Shown here piece after piece: positions 1-5,869 of a stretch of 7,566 nt of DNA; position 1 is the stretch's first letter; every line of letters starts with the position of its first letter. The notes beneath the pieces were generated by a model. It was not told where the DNA came from, did not search any database, and worked only from the letters and a program-made list of their open reading frames with translations. The DNA is taken from the NCBI GenBank assembly GCA_052386975.1, contig JBQTJQ010000021.1, forward strand, positions 1 to 7,566, read 5' to 3'. This stretch comes from JACPFV01 sp052386975 (GTDB taxonomy: Bacteria; Pseudomonadota; Gammaproteobacteria; Nevskiales; Nevskiaceae). The translations under genes and the position numbers were made by a program.

Positions 1-2070
1 GTTGGCCTTGAACACCACGTCCACGAAGTGCGTGCGCGGACCGCGATAGATCGCCAGCGGCGTGATGAAGGCCTGCTCCCCGCGCAGGTCGATGGTGGCG
101 GCCCAGATGCCCGGGAAGGTCGAGTCCACGGTACCGCCCCGATCGAAGGTCAGCCTGATGTTGAGGTCGAACGTGGCGTCGATGTCCGCCAGCACGGCCA
201 CGCGCACGTAACCGTTCACCGGGACCGCGCCCGACGCCTCCGTCACCGGCTTGCCGCGCACGATCGAAAGGATCACGTTCTTGAGCGCGGCCGGATCGAT
301 GTCCAGGCCCTGCGTGCGCGCCGTCAGCGCCTCGCTGGCGCGGATCTGCGCGGGCGTGTGAAAGGTGCCATCGACGGCGTAGTAGTCCGAGTTGTTGTAG
401 ATCATCAAGTGAGTGGGCTCAGAGATGTCGCGACCACCGAAGGCGATGCCGTCGGCCTCCGCGCCGAGTTGGCCCGTGTACACGACCTGGATGCGCAGGT
501 CGCGCGCGTTGACCGGAATGGGTTGATTGCTGAAATCGAAGGTGAACTCGGCGGGCGCCTTGTCGAGGCTCGCGAACAGGATCGCGGCCGACTGCGAGAT
601 CTGCTCCTCGCCGGCGAAGTACTGGTCGAGCGAACACGTGGGGTTGATGACCTCGCCGGTGTCGAACCGCACAGCGAAGTCGCCCGACAGGTCGGGCTGG
701 TAGCAGCTGTTCAGCGTGTACTTGGCCACGGCGACGAGCGTGCCGCCGTGCATGGTCTGCTCGACGGTCTCGCCGGTCGGCGTCTCGCCGCCCGGCGAGG
801 CATTGCTCAGCTTCAGCTTCAGCTTGCTGAACCCCTGCCCGGCCGCGTTGGTCGTCGCGTGGTCGATGATTCCGTAGACACCCTCCTCCGGCAGTCCGAT
901 GCCGATGCGGCCGCGGAAGAAGTAGTTGATCAGGCCGGCGCTGTAGGCGGCGGCGCGGGGGAGGAGGAACTCATTGGCGGCGGCGTAGTTGAAGCGGTTG
1001 AGCGTGAAGGACCCCTTGCCATTCGCCTGCTGCAGGTCCGAATCGAAGATCGAGTATGTGCTCGTGCGCCCGTTCAGACTGGGGCTTGGCCGATACCGGT
1101 CCGTAACCGGAGTGCCGACAAACAAGATCTCTCCGGCCAGGGGCTGAGCAGGTCCCTGAGGACCCAACAGATCAGCATCTGTAATTTGGCGCCGGCTAAC
1201 GAAGAAGTTTGTCGCGCTCGGGTTCCGGTACGCTGGGTCTACGACGATACCGCCCTCCCTTCTGAAATTCCGACCCACGCTGACAAAGTTGTTGCTCGTA
1301 AACTCAGCGATACCGGCGAAGTCATTGCTCCACAACAGGCTCGGCTCGGGGAATGCGCCGTAGTCAACTGTTTCGTACCCGGACAACGGCAGCTGCACAC
1401 CGCGGCGGTACGTGAATTCCTCATAGGCGCTGGGCCGATACGCGAAAAAGGCAGGACAGACTGGCGCGGCAAGCCACGATGAAGCGAACAACTGAATGAG
1501 CACTTCGTCGCAGTGCACATCGTTTCGCACGTGTTGCGGCTGAGCCATGTCTTGCACGTGGTGAATCACGTGCCCCAGTGCCTCGAAGGTCATCCCAAGG
1601 TCACGGTCTCGCGTGGCCTTGCTTGCGTCGGTCAGGCCCTTGTACAAGTACCCCTTGGCGTCCTTGTATGAGAACTCCTGATCAGGATGATCCTCGCCAT
1701 CTTCGAGTGACCAGCGTGGCGAAGACATGAACGTCGCACCTGCGTAGCGCAAGCCCTTGCCCTCGTGCTGAGGATCGTAGAAGTGCCGCAGGGCCCTTGT
1801 TCCGATGTCCTCGGCGTCAGCCCCGTGCTGAATCAGGCGCGACGGAGTCAAGGTCAGCCGATATGGGAACGTGCTTGGCAGGAGTCCCGCTAGGTCACTC
1901 GCATCCCGCCCAAGTCCGAGCGCGGCAGTAACGCCGCTGTTCTCGTCGCCGAGTGCGGACTGCATGACGGCGTACTCGGAGATAACCCTGTGCGTCACCT
2001 GCTTGTATGCCACAGCGCTGTGGCCAACGGTAAGTGCTGCGGTCAGCACGACCAGGCAAGTCCTCTTCAT
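1..2070 (-). CDS. Secreted zinc-dependent phospholipase C / S1-P1 nuclease-fold protein, 3' end outside window
   Basis: The minus-strand frame from the ATG at 2070 stays open for 690 codons to the window edge, so the C-terminus is missing. Residues 1-21 look like a Sec signal peptide (hydrophobic core, then AVA before Y22). The mature start YKQVTH keeps the spacing of the P1/S1 nuclease start, with Y22 where those enzymes have Trp1 and H27 where they have His6. Other likely zinc ligands are D88 in GADAED, H96 in RHFYDP, and H170, D174 and H180 in HHVQDMAQPQH, which is the HxxxDxxxxxH signature of this fold. H186 (RNDVH) and E217 (SAYEEF) are candidates for the last site. A hydrolase acting on phosphate esters outside the cytoplasm (phospholipid or nucleic acid) is inferred; the substrate is unknown. 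Residues from about 380 on are beta-rich, with no domain I can name. It is the third gene of a minus-strand cluster. The first half is less GC-rich than the second. Confidence 0.85.
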   Translation of the reverse strand, partial: MKRTCLVVLTAALTVGHSAVAYKQVTHRVISEYAVMQSALGDENSGVTAALGLGRDASDLAGLLPSTFPYRLTLTPSRLIQHGADAEDIGTRALRHFYDPQHEGKGLRYAGATFMSSPRWSLEDGEDHPDQEFSYKDAKGYLYKGLTDASKATRDRDLGMTFEALGHVIHHVQDMAQPQHVRNDVHCDEVLIQLFASSWLAAPVCPAFFAYRPSAYEEFTYRRGVQLPLSGYETVDYGAFPEPSLLWSNDFAGIAEFTSNNFVSVGRNFRREGGIVVDPAYRNPSATNFFVSRRQITDADLLGPQGPAQPLAGEILFVGTPVTDRYRPSPSLNGRTSTYSIFDSDLQQANGKGSFTLNRFNYAAANEFLLPRAAAYSAGLINYFFRGRIGIGLPEEGVYGIIDHATTNAAGQGFSKLKLKLSNASPGGETPTGETVEQTMHGGTLVAVAKYTLNSCYQPDLSGDFAVRFDTGEVINPTCSLDQYFAGEEQISQSAAILFASLDKAPAEFTFDFSNQPIPVNARDLRIQVVYTGQLGAEADGIAFGGRDISEPTHLMIYNNSDYYAVDGTFHTPAQIRASEALTARTQGLDIDPAALKNVILSIVRGKPVTEASGAVPVNGYVRVAVLADIDATFDLNIRLTFDRGGTVDSTFPGIWAATIDLRGEQAFITPLAIYRGPRTHFVDVVFKAN

Positions 2071-2100
2071 GTGTCTCTCCATTTCTTCTTGTTGTTATCG
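2071..2100 (-). promoter_or_regulatory. Ribosome binding site and leader of the phospholipase-fold gene
   Basis: GGAGAG (2080-2075) lies 4 bases before the ATG at 2070. This favours that start over an in-frame ATG at 2082, which would add only MERH and has a weaker AAGAAGAA upstream. The leader also carries ACAACAAGAA (2095-2086), identical to a stretch in the leader of the propeller gene (5067-5058). No hairpin terminator is visible in the 46-bp gap to the preceding gene, so read-through from the upstream genes is likely. Confidence 0.5.
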
Positions 2101-2116
2101 GGAGATATGCCAGGAC

Positions 2117-2467
2117 TCAGGCGTCTTCTCGCCTACCTGTTACCAGCCACGTCACTCCAAAAACAATCACCCAACACAGGACTAGCGCCAACACGTAGTC
2201 CTGCTTCGATTCGCTAGTCAGCGCACCGAACGTTCCGGTCGCAAGCATCAGCCATGCGGGCACGAAGGCGACACCGTGCCCCGCGCCCATGAGGCCTGGG
2301 GCAAAGATCACGGTGACAAACAAACTTACGACCAATGCTCTCAGCCACTTCTTCCACAACACCGTCCACACCCAAGCTTTACGTACTGCCCAAATCCCGA
2401 GCGCAACGTAAGTCGTCAATAGAGCAAAACCCATGACGTAAGCGAAGAAGAGATGCCGGGATTCCAT
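2117..2467 (-). CDS. Small multi-span membrane protein of unknown function
   Basis: This is a 116-residue protein that I do not recognise as a named family. Hydrophobic segments lie at about residues 6-28, 44-61, 66-83 and 91-110, giving three or four membrane spans. A basic, Trp-rich loop (about 29-43, with several Lys, Arg and Trp) is probably cytoplasmic, and the segment APGLMGAGHG (56-65) joins the two central spans. The ATG at 2467 shares one base with the TAA of the propeller gene (TAATG), which indicates translational coupling. A GTG 21 bases upstream is open in frame but would overlap the previous gene more, so I prefer the coupled ATG. Its place between two exported proteins suggests a job in the membrane linked to them, such as anchoring or protection, but that is inference from position only. 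Confidence 0.75.
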   Translation of the reverse strand: MESRHLFFAYVMGFALLTTYVALGIWAVRKAWVWTVLWKKWLRALVVSLFVTVIFAPGLMGAGHGVAFVPAWLMLATGTFGALTSESKQDYVLALVLCWVIVFGVTWLVTGRREDA

Positions 2468-5022
2468 TACATAGCTTCCAGCGTCCACTGCCCGTACTGG
2501 TTCAAAACGAAGCCGACCAGGAACACCCGATTGATCCCTTCGATGCTGCGGTTGACGCCGTACTCGGTGTAATCCGGCGAGACAAGCGATGACCGCAGCG
2601 GAGAGTAGCTCGCCACAATCTCCGCCATCCGCGGCATGAGCGCGTCGAACACGGGATCGTAGTTCTCCCTCGCCTGTTCGCTCAGAAACGTCATGGCCGC
2701 GTCCTTGTCTCCGGAAGCCAACGCCTCATTCATTGCCCCCCACACCGCCTGGATGCTGCGGTCCACGGTTGCCAGGTCCAGCAGCACGAAGGTCACGCGC
2801 TGCTGGTGGGCCACGAGCGCATTATCGAACACGAATATGCGCGCCGTGCGAACGCCGGTGCCGGTGTAGCTCAGGTCGATCGGATCGCCGGGATTGGCGA
2901 CGATGTCGATGGTCCCGTTGGAGTCCGCGTCCACCTGCACCTGCCGGATGCCGCGGCCGGACTGGTCCCACACCTCGAGCCGCGGCTGCAGCGGCGCGAC
3001 GCCGGCCGATCGGTCCGCGACCACGCGGTACGGGAACGGGCCGCGGCTGGTGACGTTCAGCGTGCGCGTCACCACGCGCCCGTCCTGACCGTGCGCCTTG
3101 ATCGCCAGGGTGTTGGCTCCGGTCACCAGCGGTACTTCAGCGAAGAAACGCAACACCGAGCCCACCGGCACGCCGACAGCAACAACGTCGTTCACGGTGA
3201 CACCGGTGTTCGGCGGCGCGGTCAGGTCCACGGTGACGAGCAGGCGATCGCCGTCCACCGTCACGCCATTGGCAGGGCTTGATGAACCGAGAGTGATCGC
3301 ACCCGAGAACGGCCCGCCGACGGCCTGCACGCTCGCCGCCGCGCCCTGGTTGGTAGCCCCGTCGGTCGCGAAGATCTGGATCGAATCGCCCGCCTCGCCG
3401 GCCACGATGGCGCTGAAACTGCCGTCGGCGTTGGCGGTGACGGTCACGCGCGCTCCGGTCCGCGTGTTCACCAGCGTGACCTGCGAGCCGCCCTCGACCG
3501 CTCCGGCGCTGCCAGCCACCGTGACCTGCCCGCCGGACGCGCGCGCCGACACCGCGCCGGCGACCGGCGCAAGGGGCGGCACCGTGTCCAGCGTCATGGT
3601 CAGCGCGCGCGTCCCCGCATTCCCGGCCTCGTCCACCGCGCGCAGCGCGAAGTCGTTGCGGCCCTCGCGCAGCGCAAGCGGATGGGAGAACCGTCGATCG
3701 ACAACCGCCACGGCCGCGCCATTCACCGTGAGCGCCGCGGGCTCGCTCAGCACGCCCACCAGCGACGCGCCCGGCAGGTTGGTCAGCGCGCCGTCCGCCG
3801 GCGAGGTCACCGTGATCGCCGGCGCGACGGTGTCGATGCCAATTCGCACCAGCGCCGGGTCGGACACGTTGCCTTCGGCATCCGCGATGGTCGCCAGGAT
3901 GTCGTAGGTCCCGTCGGCCAGGTGCTCGCCCACGGTGCACGCAGCCGTCTCGGCTTGCGTCGCGCACGACACCGCCAGCGGGGCCGCATCGGCAGTCAGC
4001 ATCAGGGACTGGGGATCGACGGCCTCCCCGCTGTAGCGCAGCTCGAATGTCGGCCGGCTGGTGTTCAGCACGCTGCCGCTCGCCGGCGAGGTGAACTCGA
4101 TCTGCGGCGCGATCGGCCCGGACGGCAGCGCCAGCTGCCGGATCAGGCCGGCGAGCTCGAACTGCTCGAGCAGCGAACCGTCCGCGGCGTAGTGCCAGAC
4201 GTGCCGGTGGCTCGCGACCCACGCCGATTCGTCACGCGCATCGGCGACGAGGCTGAGCACGTCCTCCCCGGGGACGACCGAGAACTCCACCACGCCCGCG
4301 GAACTCAGATGCGCGACGCGTCGCGAGTCGGTCACCCAAAGCCCGCCGTCCTGGTCGGCCGCGATGGCGGTCACCGGCCACAACCCGGCCTGGAAGACCT
4401 GCGCGCCGTTGGGGGCGAAGCGCCGCACGGTGTCGTCGGCCGCGACCCACACCTCGTCGAGCCGGCTGTCGTAGGCCAGCGCGTGGATCAGCTTGATGTC
4501 CGGTGTGTCCAGGTCGGCGAGGCGCTCGCCGGACGAGTCGTAGACCTGCAGCGTGCCCTTGTACGCCACCCAGAACTGCGAGCGCTTGGCGTCCACGGTG
4601 ATGGCGGCGACGGGATTGGGCAGGCGCGCCTGCCACAACGCGCGCCCCTGCCCGTCGAACAGCTGCAACTGTCTGTGCGCCGCGAGCCACACGCGGTCGG
4701 CGCGCGTGTCCACGGCCAGCAGCGTCGGGTTGCCGGCCGGCGGATCGAGCGTCGTTGCCGAAACCGGATGGCCGTCGGAGTCGTACGAGAAGAGCTGCTT
4801 GCCCGCGTAGGCCCACACGCGCTTGCGCTTGCCGTCCACCGCGAGCGCCTCGACGGTCGCGCCCGCCGGGATCTCGAACGCGATGACGCCGTCCTGAACC
4901 TTCACGATGCCCTGCGACTGCGCCAGCCACAGCGCCGGCGGCTCGGACGACGAGAACGCCTCGATTCCGACGGCGAGCGCCAGCGGCAGTGCGAGCAGCA
5001 GCGAGATGCGCAGTGAGTCCAC
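2467..5022 (-). CDS. Secreted beta-propeller / Ig-like multidomain protein
   Basis: This 851-residue protein starts at GTG, preceded by GGGGG (5032-5028) at 5-base spacing. Residues 1-22 form a signal peptide. Residues about 30-300 hold six repeats of roughly 40-45 residues with the pattern (V/I)xA(L/I)xxDxxxxxxW(V/L)AxxxxLxxxDxxG. An N-terminal half-repeat around W32 could close the ring, giving a six- or seven-bladed NHL/YVTN-like propeller. From A305 there are Ig-like domains marked by TSPASG and TSPADG starts and by DTVAP (397) and DTVPP (479) linkers, with further beta domains to about 660. D698, D700, N702 and D706 form a DxDxNGxxD loop typical of calcium binding. The tail from D754 to the end (W, GD, Y and F spaced as in NTF2-like domains) looks like a separate alpha/beta domain; that match is tentative. 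An extracellular or periplasmic binding or scaffold role is inferred. I see no catalytic motif. Confidence 0.85.
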   Translation of the reverse strand: MDSLRISLLLALPLALAVGIEAFSSSEPPALWLAQSQGIVKVQDGVIAFEIPAGATVEALAVDGKRKRVWAYAGKQLFSYDSDGHPVSATTLDPPAGNPTLLAVDTRADRVWLAAHRQLQLFDGQGRALWQARLPNPVAAITVDAKRSQFWVAYKGTLQVYDSSGERLADLDTPDIKLIHALAYDSRLDEVWVAADDTVRRFAPNGAQVFQAGLWPVTAIAADQDGGLWVTDSRRVAHLSSAGVVEFSVVPGEDVLSLVADARDESAWVASHRHVWHYAADGSLLEQFELAGLIRQLALPSGPIAPQIEFTSPASGSVLNTSRPTFELRYSGEAVDPQSLMLTADAAPLAVSCATQAETAACTVGEHLADGTYDILATIADAEGNVSDPALVRIGIDTVAPAITVTSPADGALTNLPGASLVGVLSEPAALTVNGAAVAVVDRRFSHPLALREGRNDFALRAVDEAGNAGTRALTMTLDTVPPLAPVAGAVSARASGGQVTVAGSAGAVEGGSQVTLVNTRTGARVTVTANADGSFSAIVAGEAGDSIQIFATDGATNQGAAASVQAVGGPFSGAITLGSSSPANGVTVDGDRLLVTVDLTAPPNTGVTVNDVVAVGVPVGSVLRFFAEVPLVTGANTLAIKAHGQDGRVVTRTLNVTSRGPFPYRVVADRSAGVAPLQPRLEVWDQSGRGIRQVQVDADSNGTIDIVANPGDPIDLSYTGTGVRTARIFVFDNALVAHQQRVTFVLLDLATVDRSIQAVWGAMNEALASGDKDAAMTFLSEQARENYDPVFDALMPRMAEIVASYSPLRSSLVSPDYTEYGVNRSIEGINRVFLVGFVLNQYGQWTLEAM

Positions 5023-5037
5023 GACAACCCCCTTTGT

Positions 5038-5065
5038 TGTTCTTGTTATGCAGGGTGTTCTTGTT
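5038..5065 (-). repeat. Direct repeat AACAAGAACA x2 in the propeller gene leader
   Basis: Read on the minus strand, AACAAGAACA occurs twice (5065-5056 and 5047-5038), 18 bp apart, in the 78-bp gap between the PIN toxin stop and the GTG of the propeller gene. The two copies are exact. They could be a regulator site or an unstructured A/C-rich leader that helps translation. Neither a convincing -10/-35 pair nor a terminator is visible in the gap, so transcription may continue from the toxin-antitoxin promoter. Confidence 0.4.
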
Positions 5066-5100
5066 GTGGCGGCAATCCTTACGCGGCCAGGGCGCAGTTG

Positions 5101-5502
5101 TCAAAACCGCCTGGCGTATTCCTCGGGCGTTTCGATCGCGAAGGCCACGTCGCCCTTCATCGCCAGCAGGTCACGATCGCCCGTCACGAGGACATCGGCG
5201 TTCCCGGCGATCGCCAGGTCCACGAACTTCTGGTCGTCCGGGTCGCGGCAGCGCGGCGTGCCAGTGACAACCACGTCGATCAACCTGACATACGGCAAGT
5301 AGTCGGACAGCAGGTCCTGGATCTGGCGACTCGTCAACTCGAACTTCGGGTAGGCAAGCACGGCGATCAGTTCCGCGGTCACTTCCTTCGATGCCAGCGC
5401 GTCGACGACCCGCGCGGCCCAATGGGCCCGCAGCCACGCCAGGCGCCCAGCCTGGAAGCGCAGCGCCGACAGGATGACGTTGGTGTCGAAAACGACCCGC
5501 AC
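5101..5502 (-). CDS. PIN-domain toxin (VapC-like ribonuclease) of a type II toxin-antitoxin pair
   Basis: This 133-residue protein is a complete single PIN domain. It starts with MRVVFDTNVILSA, where D6 and N8 mark the first metal site. Further acidic residues fall where PIN nucleases need them: E44 in the central helix, D89/D90 in RDPDDQKF, and D109/D111 in TGDRDLL. The layout fits the COG1569-type 'PIN family toxin', expected to be an Mg-dependent endoribonuclease acting on RNA in the cytoplasm and held inactive by its antitoxin. The GTG start lies 3 bases after the antitoxin stop and has no Shine-Dalgarno of its own, so translation is probably coupled. All catalytic acids are present, so the toxin looks intact. 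The target RNA cannot be read from the sequence. Confidence 0.85.
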   Translation of the reverse strand: MRVVFDTNVILSALRFQAGRLAWLRAHWAARVVDALASKEVTAELIAVLAYPKFELTSRQIQDLLSDYLPYVRLIDVVVTGTPRCRDPDDQKFVDLAIAGNADVLVTGDRDLLAMKGDVAFAIETPEEYARRF

Positions 5503-5505
5503 GGT

Positions 5506-5730
5506 TCAGCGCTTGCGCCGAGCCCAGCGAATCGCGTACTCGATGTCCGCTTCCTTGATGCCGAGGCTGTCCAGCTTTTCGCGCACGGCGTCGGCAGCGC
5601 CGGTCCGCACCGGCCGCAACACGATCGCGTCGTTCTCGGTCGTGACGTCGTAGTACTCCACGTTTGGGAAGCGGCTGACTATCGCCTTCGGAAGCGTCAG
5701 CTGGTTCTTGCTGGTTTTCTTGGCAAGCAC
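5506..5730 (-). CDS. AbrB/MazE-like antitoxin
   Basis: This is a 74-residue protein starting at GTG 5730, chosen because AAGGAG (5742-5737) sits 6 bases upstream. An in-frame ATG at 5787 would add 19 hydrophobic residues unlike this family and would run through the promoter. The N-terminal half (KKTSKNQLTLPKAIVSRF, then a Tyr-Asp-Val strand and a DAIVLRPV strand) is the swapped-hairpin AbrB/SpoVT DNA-binding domain. The basic C-terminus (about 45-74) should wrap and inhibit the toxin. It lies just upstream of the PIN toxin in the usual antitoxin-first order. By family knowledge it should neutralise the toxin and repress its own promoter; the palindrome upstream is the obvious site. Confidence 0.82.
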   Translation of the reverse strand: MLAKKTSKNQLTLPKAIVSRFPNVEYYDVTTENDAIVLRPVRTGAADAVREKLDSLGIKEADIEYAIRWARRKR

Positions 5731-5737
5731 GACGCTC

Positions 5738-5753
5738 TCCTTACCGGTAAGGA
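5738..5753 (-). promoter_or_regulatory. Perfect 16-bp palindrome, putative antitoxin operator
   Basis: TCCTTACCGGTAAGGA is a perfect palindrome. It covers the Shine-Dalgarno of the antitoxin gene and the start point expected from the promoter at 5758-5787. A dimeric AbrB-type antitoxin bound here would block transcription start. Binding by the antitoxin is inferred from position and symmetry. Confidence 0.6.
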
Positions 5754-5779
5754 ATAAAGGATACAAGGTGACAAGGAGC
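5748..5779. repeat. Four AAGG units at exact 8-bp period
   Basis: TAAGGAAT, AAAGGATA, CAAGGTGA and CAAGGAGC follow each other without gaps; AAGG begins at 5749, 5757, 5765 and 5773. The first unit is also the right arm of the palindrome at 5738-5753. The array spans the -10 and spacer of the antitoxin promoter, which suggests extra half-sites for cooperative repressor binding. A chance run in a purine-rich stretch is possible. Confidence 0.5.
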
Positions 5780-5787
5780 AGGGTCAA
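5758..5787 (-). promoter_or_regulatory. Candidate sigma70 promoter of the PIN toxin-antitoxin operon
   Basis: On the minus strand, TTGACC (5787-5782, five of six bases matching the -35 consensus) is followed after 18 bases by TATCCT (5763-5758, four of six matching the -10). Transcription would start near 5751, giving a leader of about 20 bases before the GTG at 5730. Its position directly next to the palindrome supports it. The -10 is weak. Confidence 0.45.
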
Positions 5788-5818
5788 CCCGAGGGCAAAC
5801 CCGATTACTCCTGCTCCT
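5774..5818. repeat. Perfect 9-bp inverted repeat in the divergent intergenic region
   Basis: AGGAGCAGG (5774-5782) and its exact complement CCTGCTCCT (5810-5818) are separated by 27 bp. They lie between the antitoxin promoter and the acyl-CoA dehydrogenase start. They could be an operator for either divergent gene or a weak stem in the dehydrogenase leader. There is no T-run, so it is not a typical terminator. Confidence 0.4.
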
Positions 5819-5834
5819 ACCGTATCCTCCTACC
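5814..5834. repeat. Direct repeat CTCCTACC x2 before the acyl-CoA dehydrogenase
   Basis: CTCCTACC occurs at 5814-5821 and 5827-5834, 13 bp apart, and overlaps the right arm of the inverted repeat. A TATCCT (5823-5828) lies between and within the copies and could serve as a weak -10 for the plus-strand gene, but no good -35 accompanies it. Confidence 0.25.
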
Positions 5835-5869
5835 CAGTCGCGCCAATGGGGCGCTCCTTCAGTGAAGAG

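Noticed and set aside
808..825. Three tandem copies of CAGCTT
   Set aside because: Encodes an alternating KLKLKL beta strand in the phospholipase-fold protein; likely plain coding sequence, not a variable repeat.
28..1482. 484-residue plus-strand open frame
   Set aside because: Arg/Val/Gly/Asp-rich sequence without domains, antisense to the phospholipase-fold gene, which has a signal peptide, a ribosome binding site and recognisable motifs.
1239..1520. 93-residue minus-strand frame
   Set aside because: Out-of-frame shadow within the phospholipase-fold gene, with no start signal.
2467..2488. Alternative GTG start at 2488 for the small membrane protein
   Set aside because: Would overlap the propeller gene by 22 bases and add a non-hydrophobic extension, while the ATG in TAATG gives a classic coupled start.
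3682..5016. 444-residue plus-strand open frame and a 361-residue minus-strand frame at 3137-4222
   Set aside because: Low-complexity Arg/Ala/Gly-rich shadows of the propeller-Ig gene, caused by high third-position GC.
5023..5041. Possible hairpin ACAAC...GTTGT around the GGGG ribosome binding site of the propeller gene
   Set aside because: Only a 5-bp stem with the binding site in the loop; too weak to call a riboswitch or attenuator.
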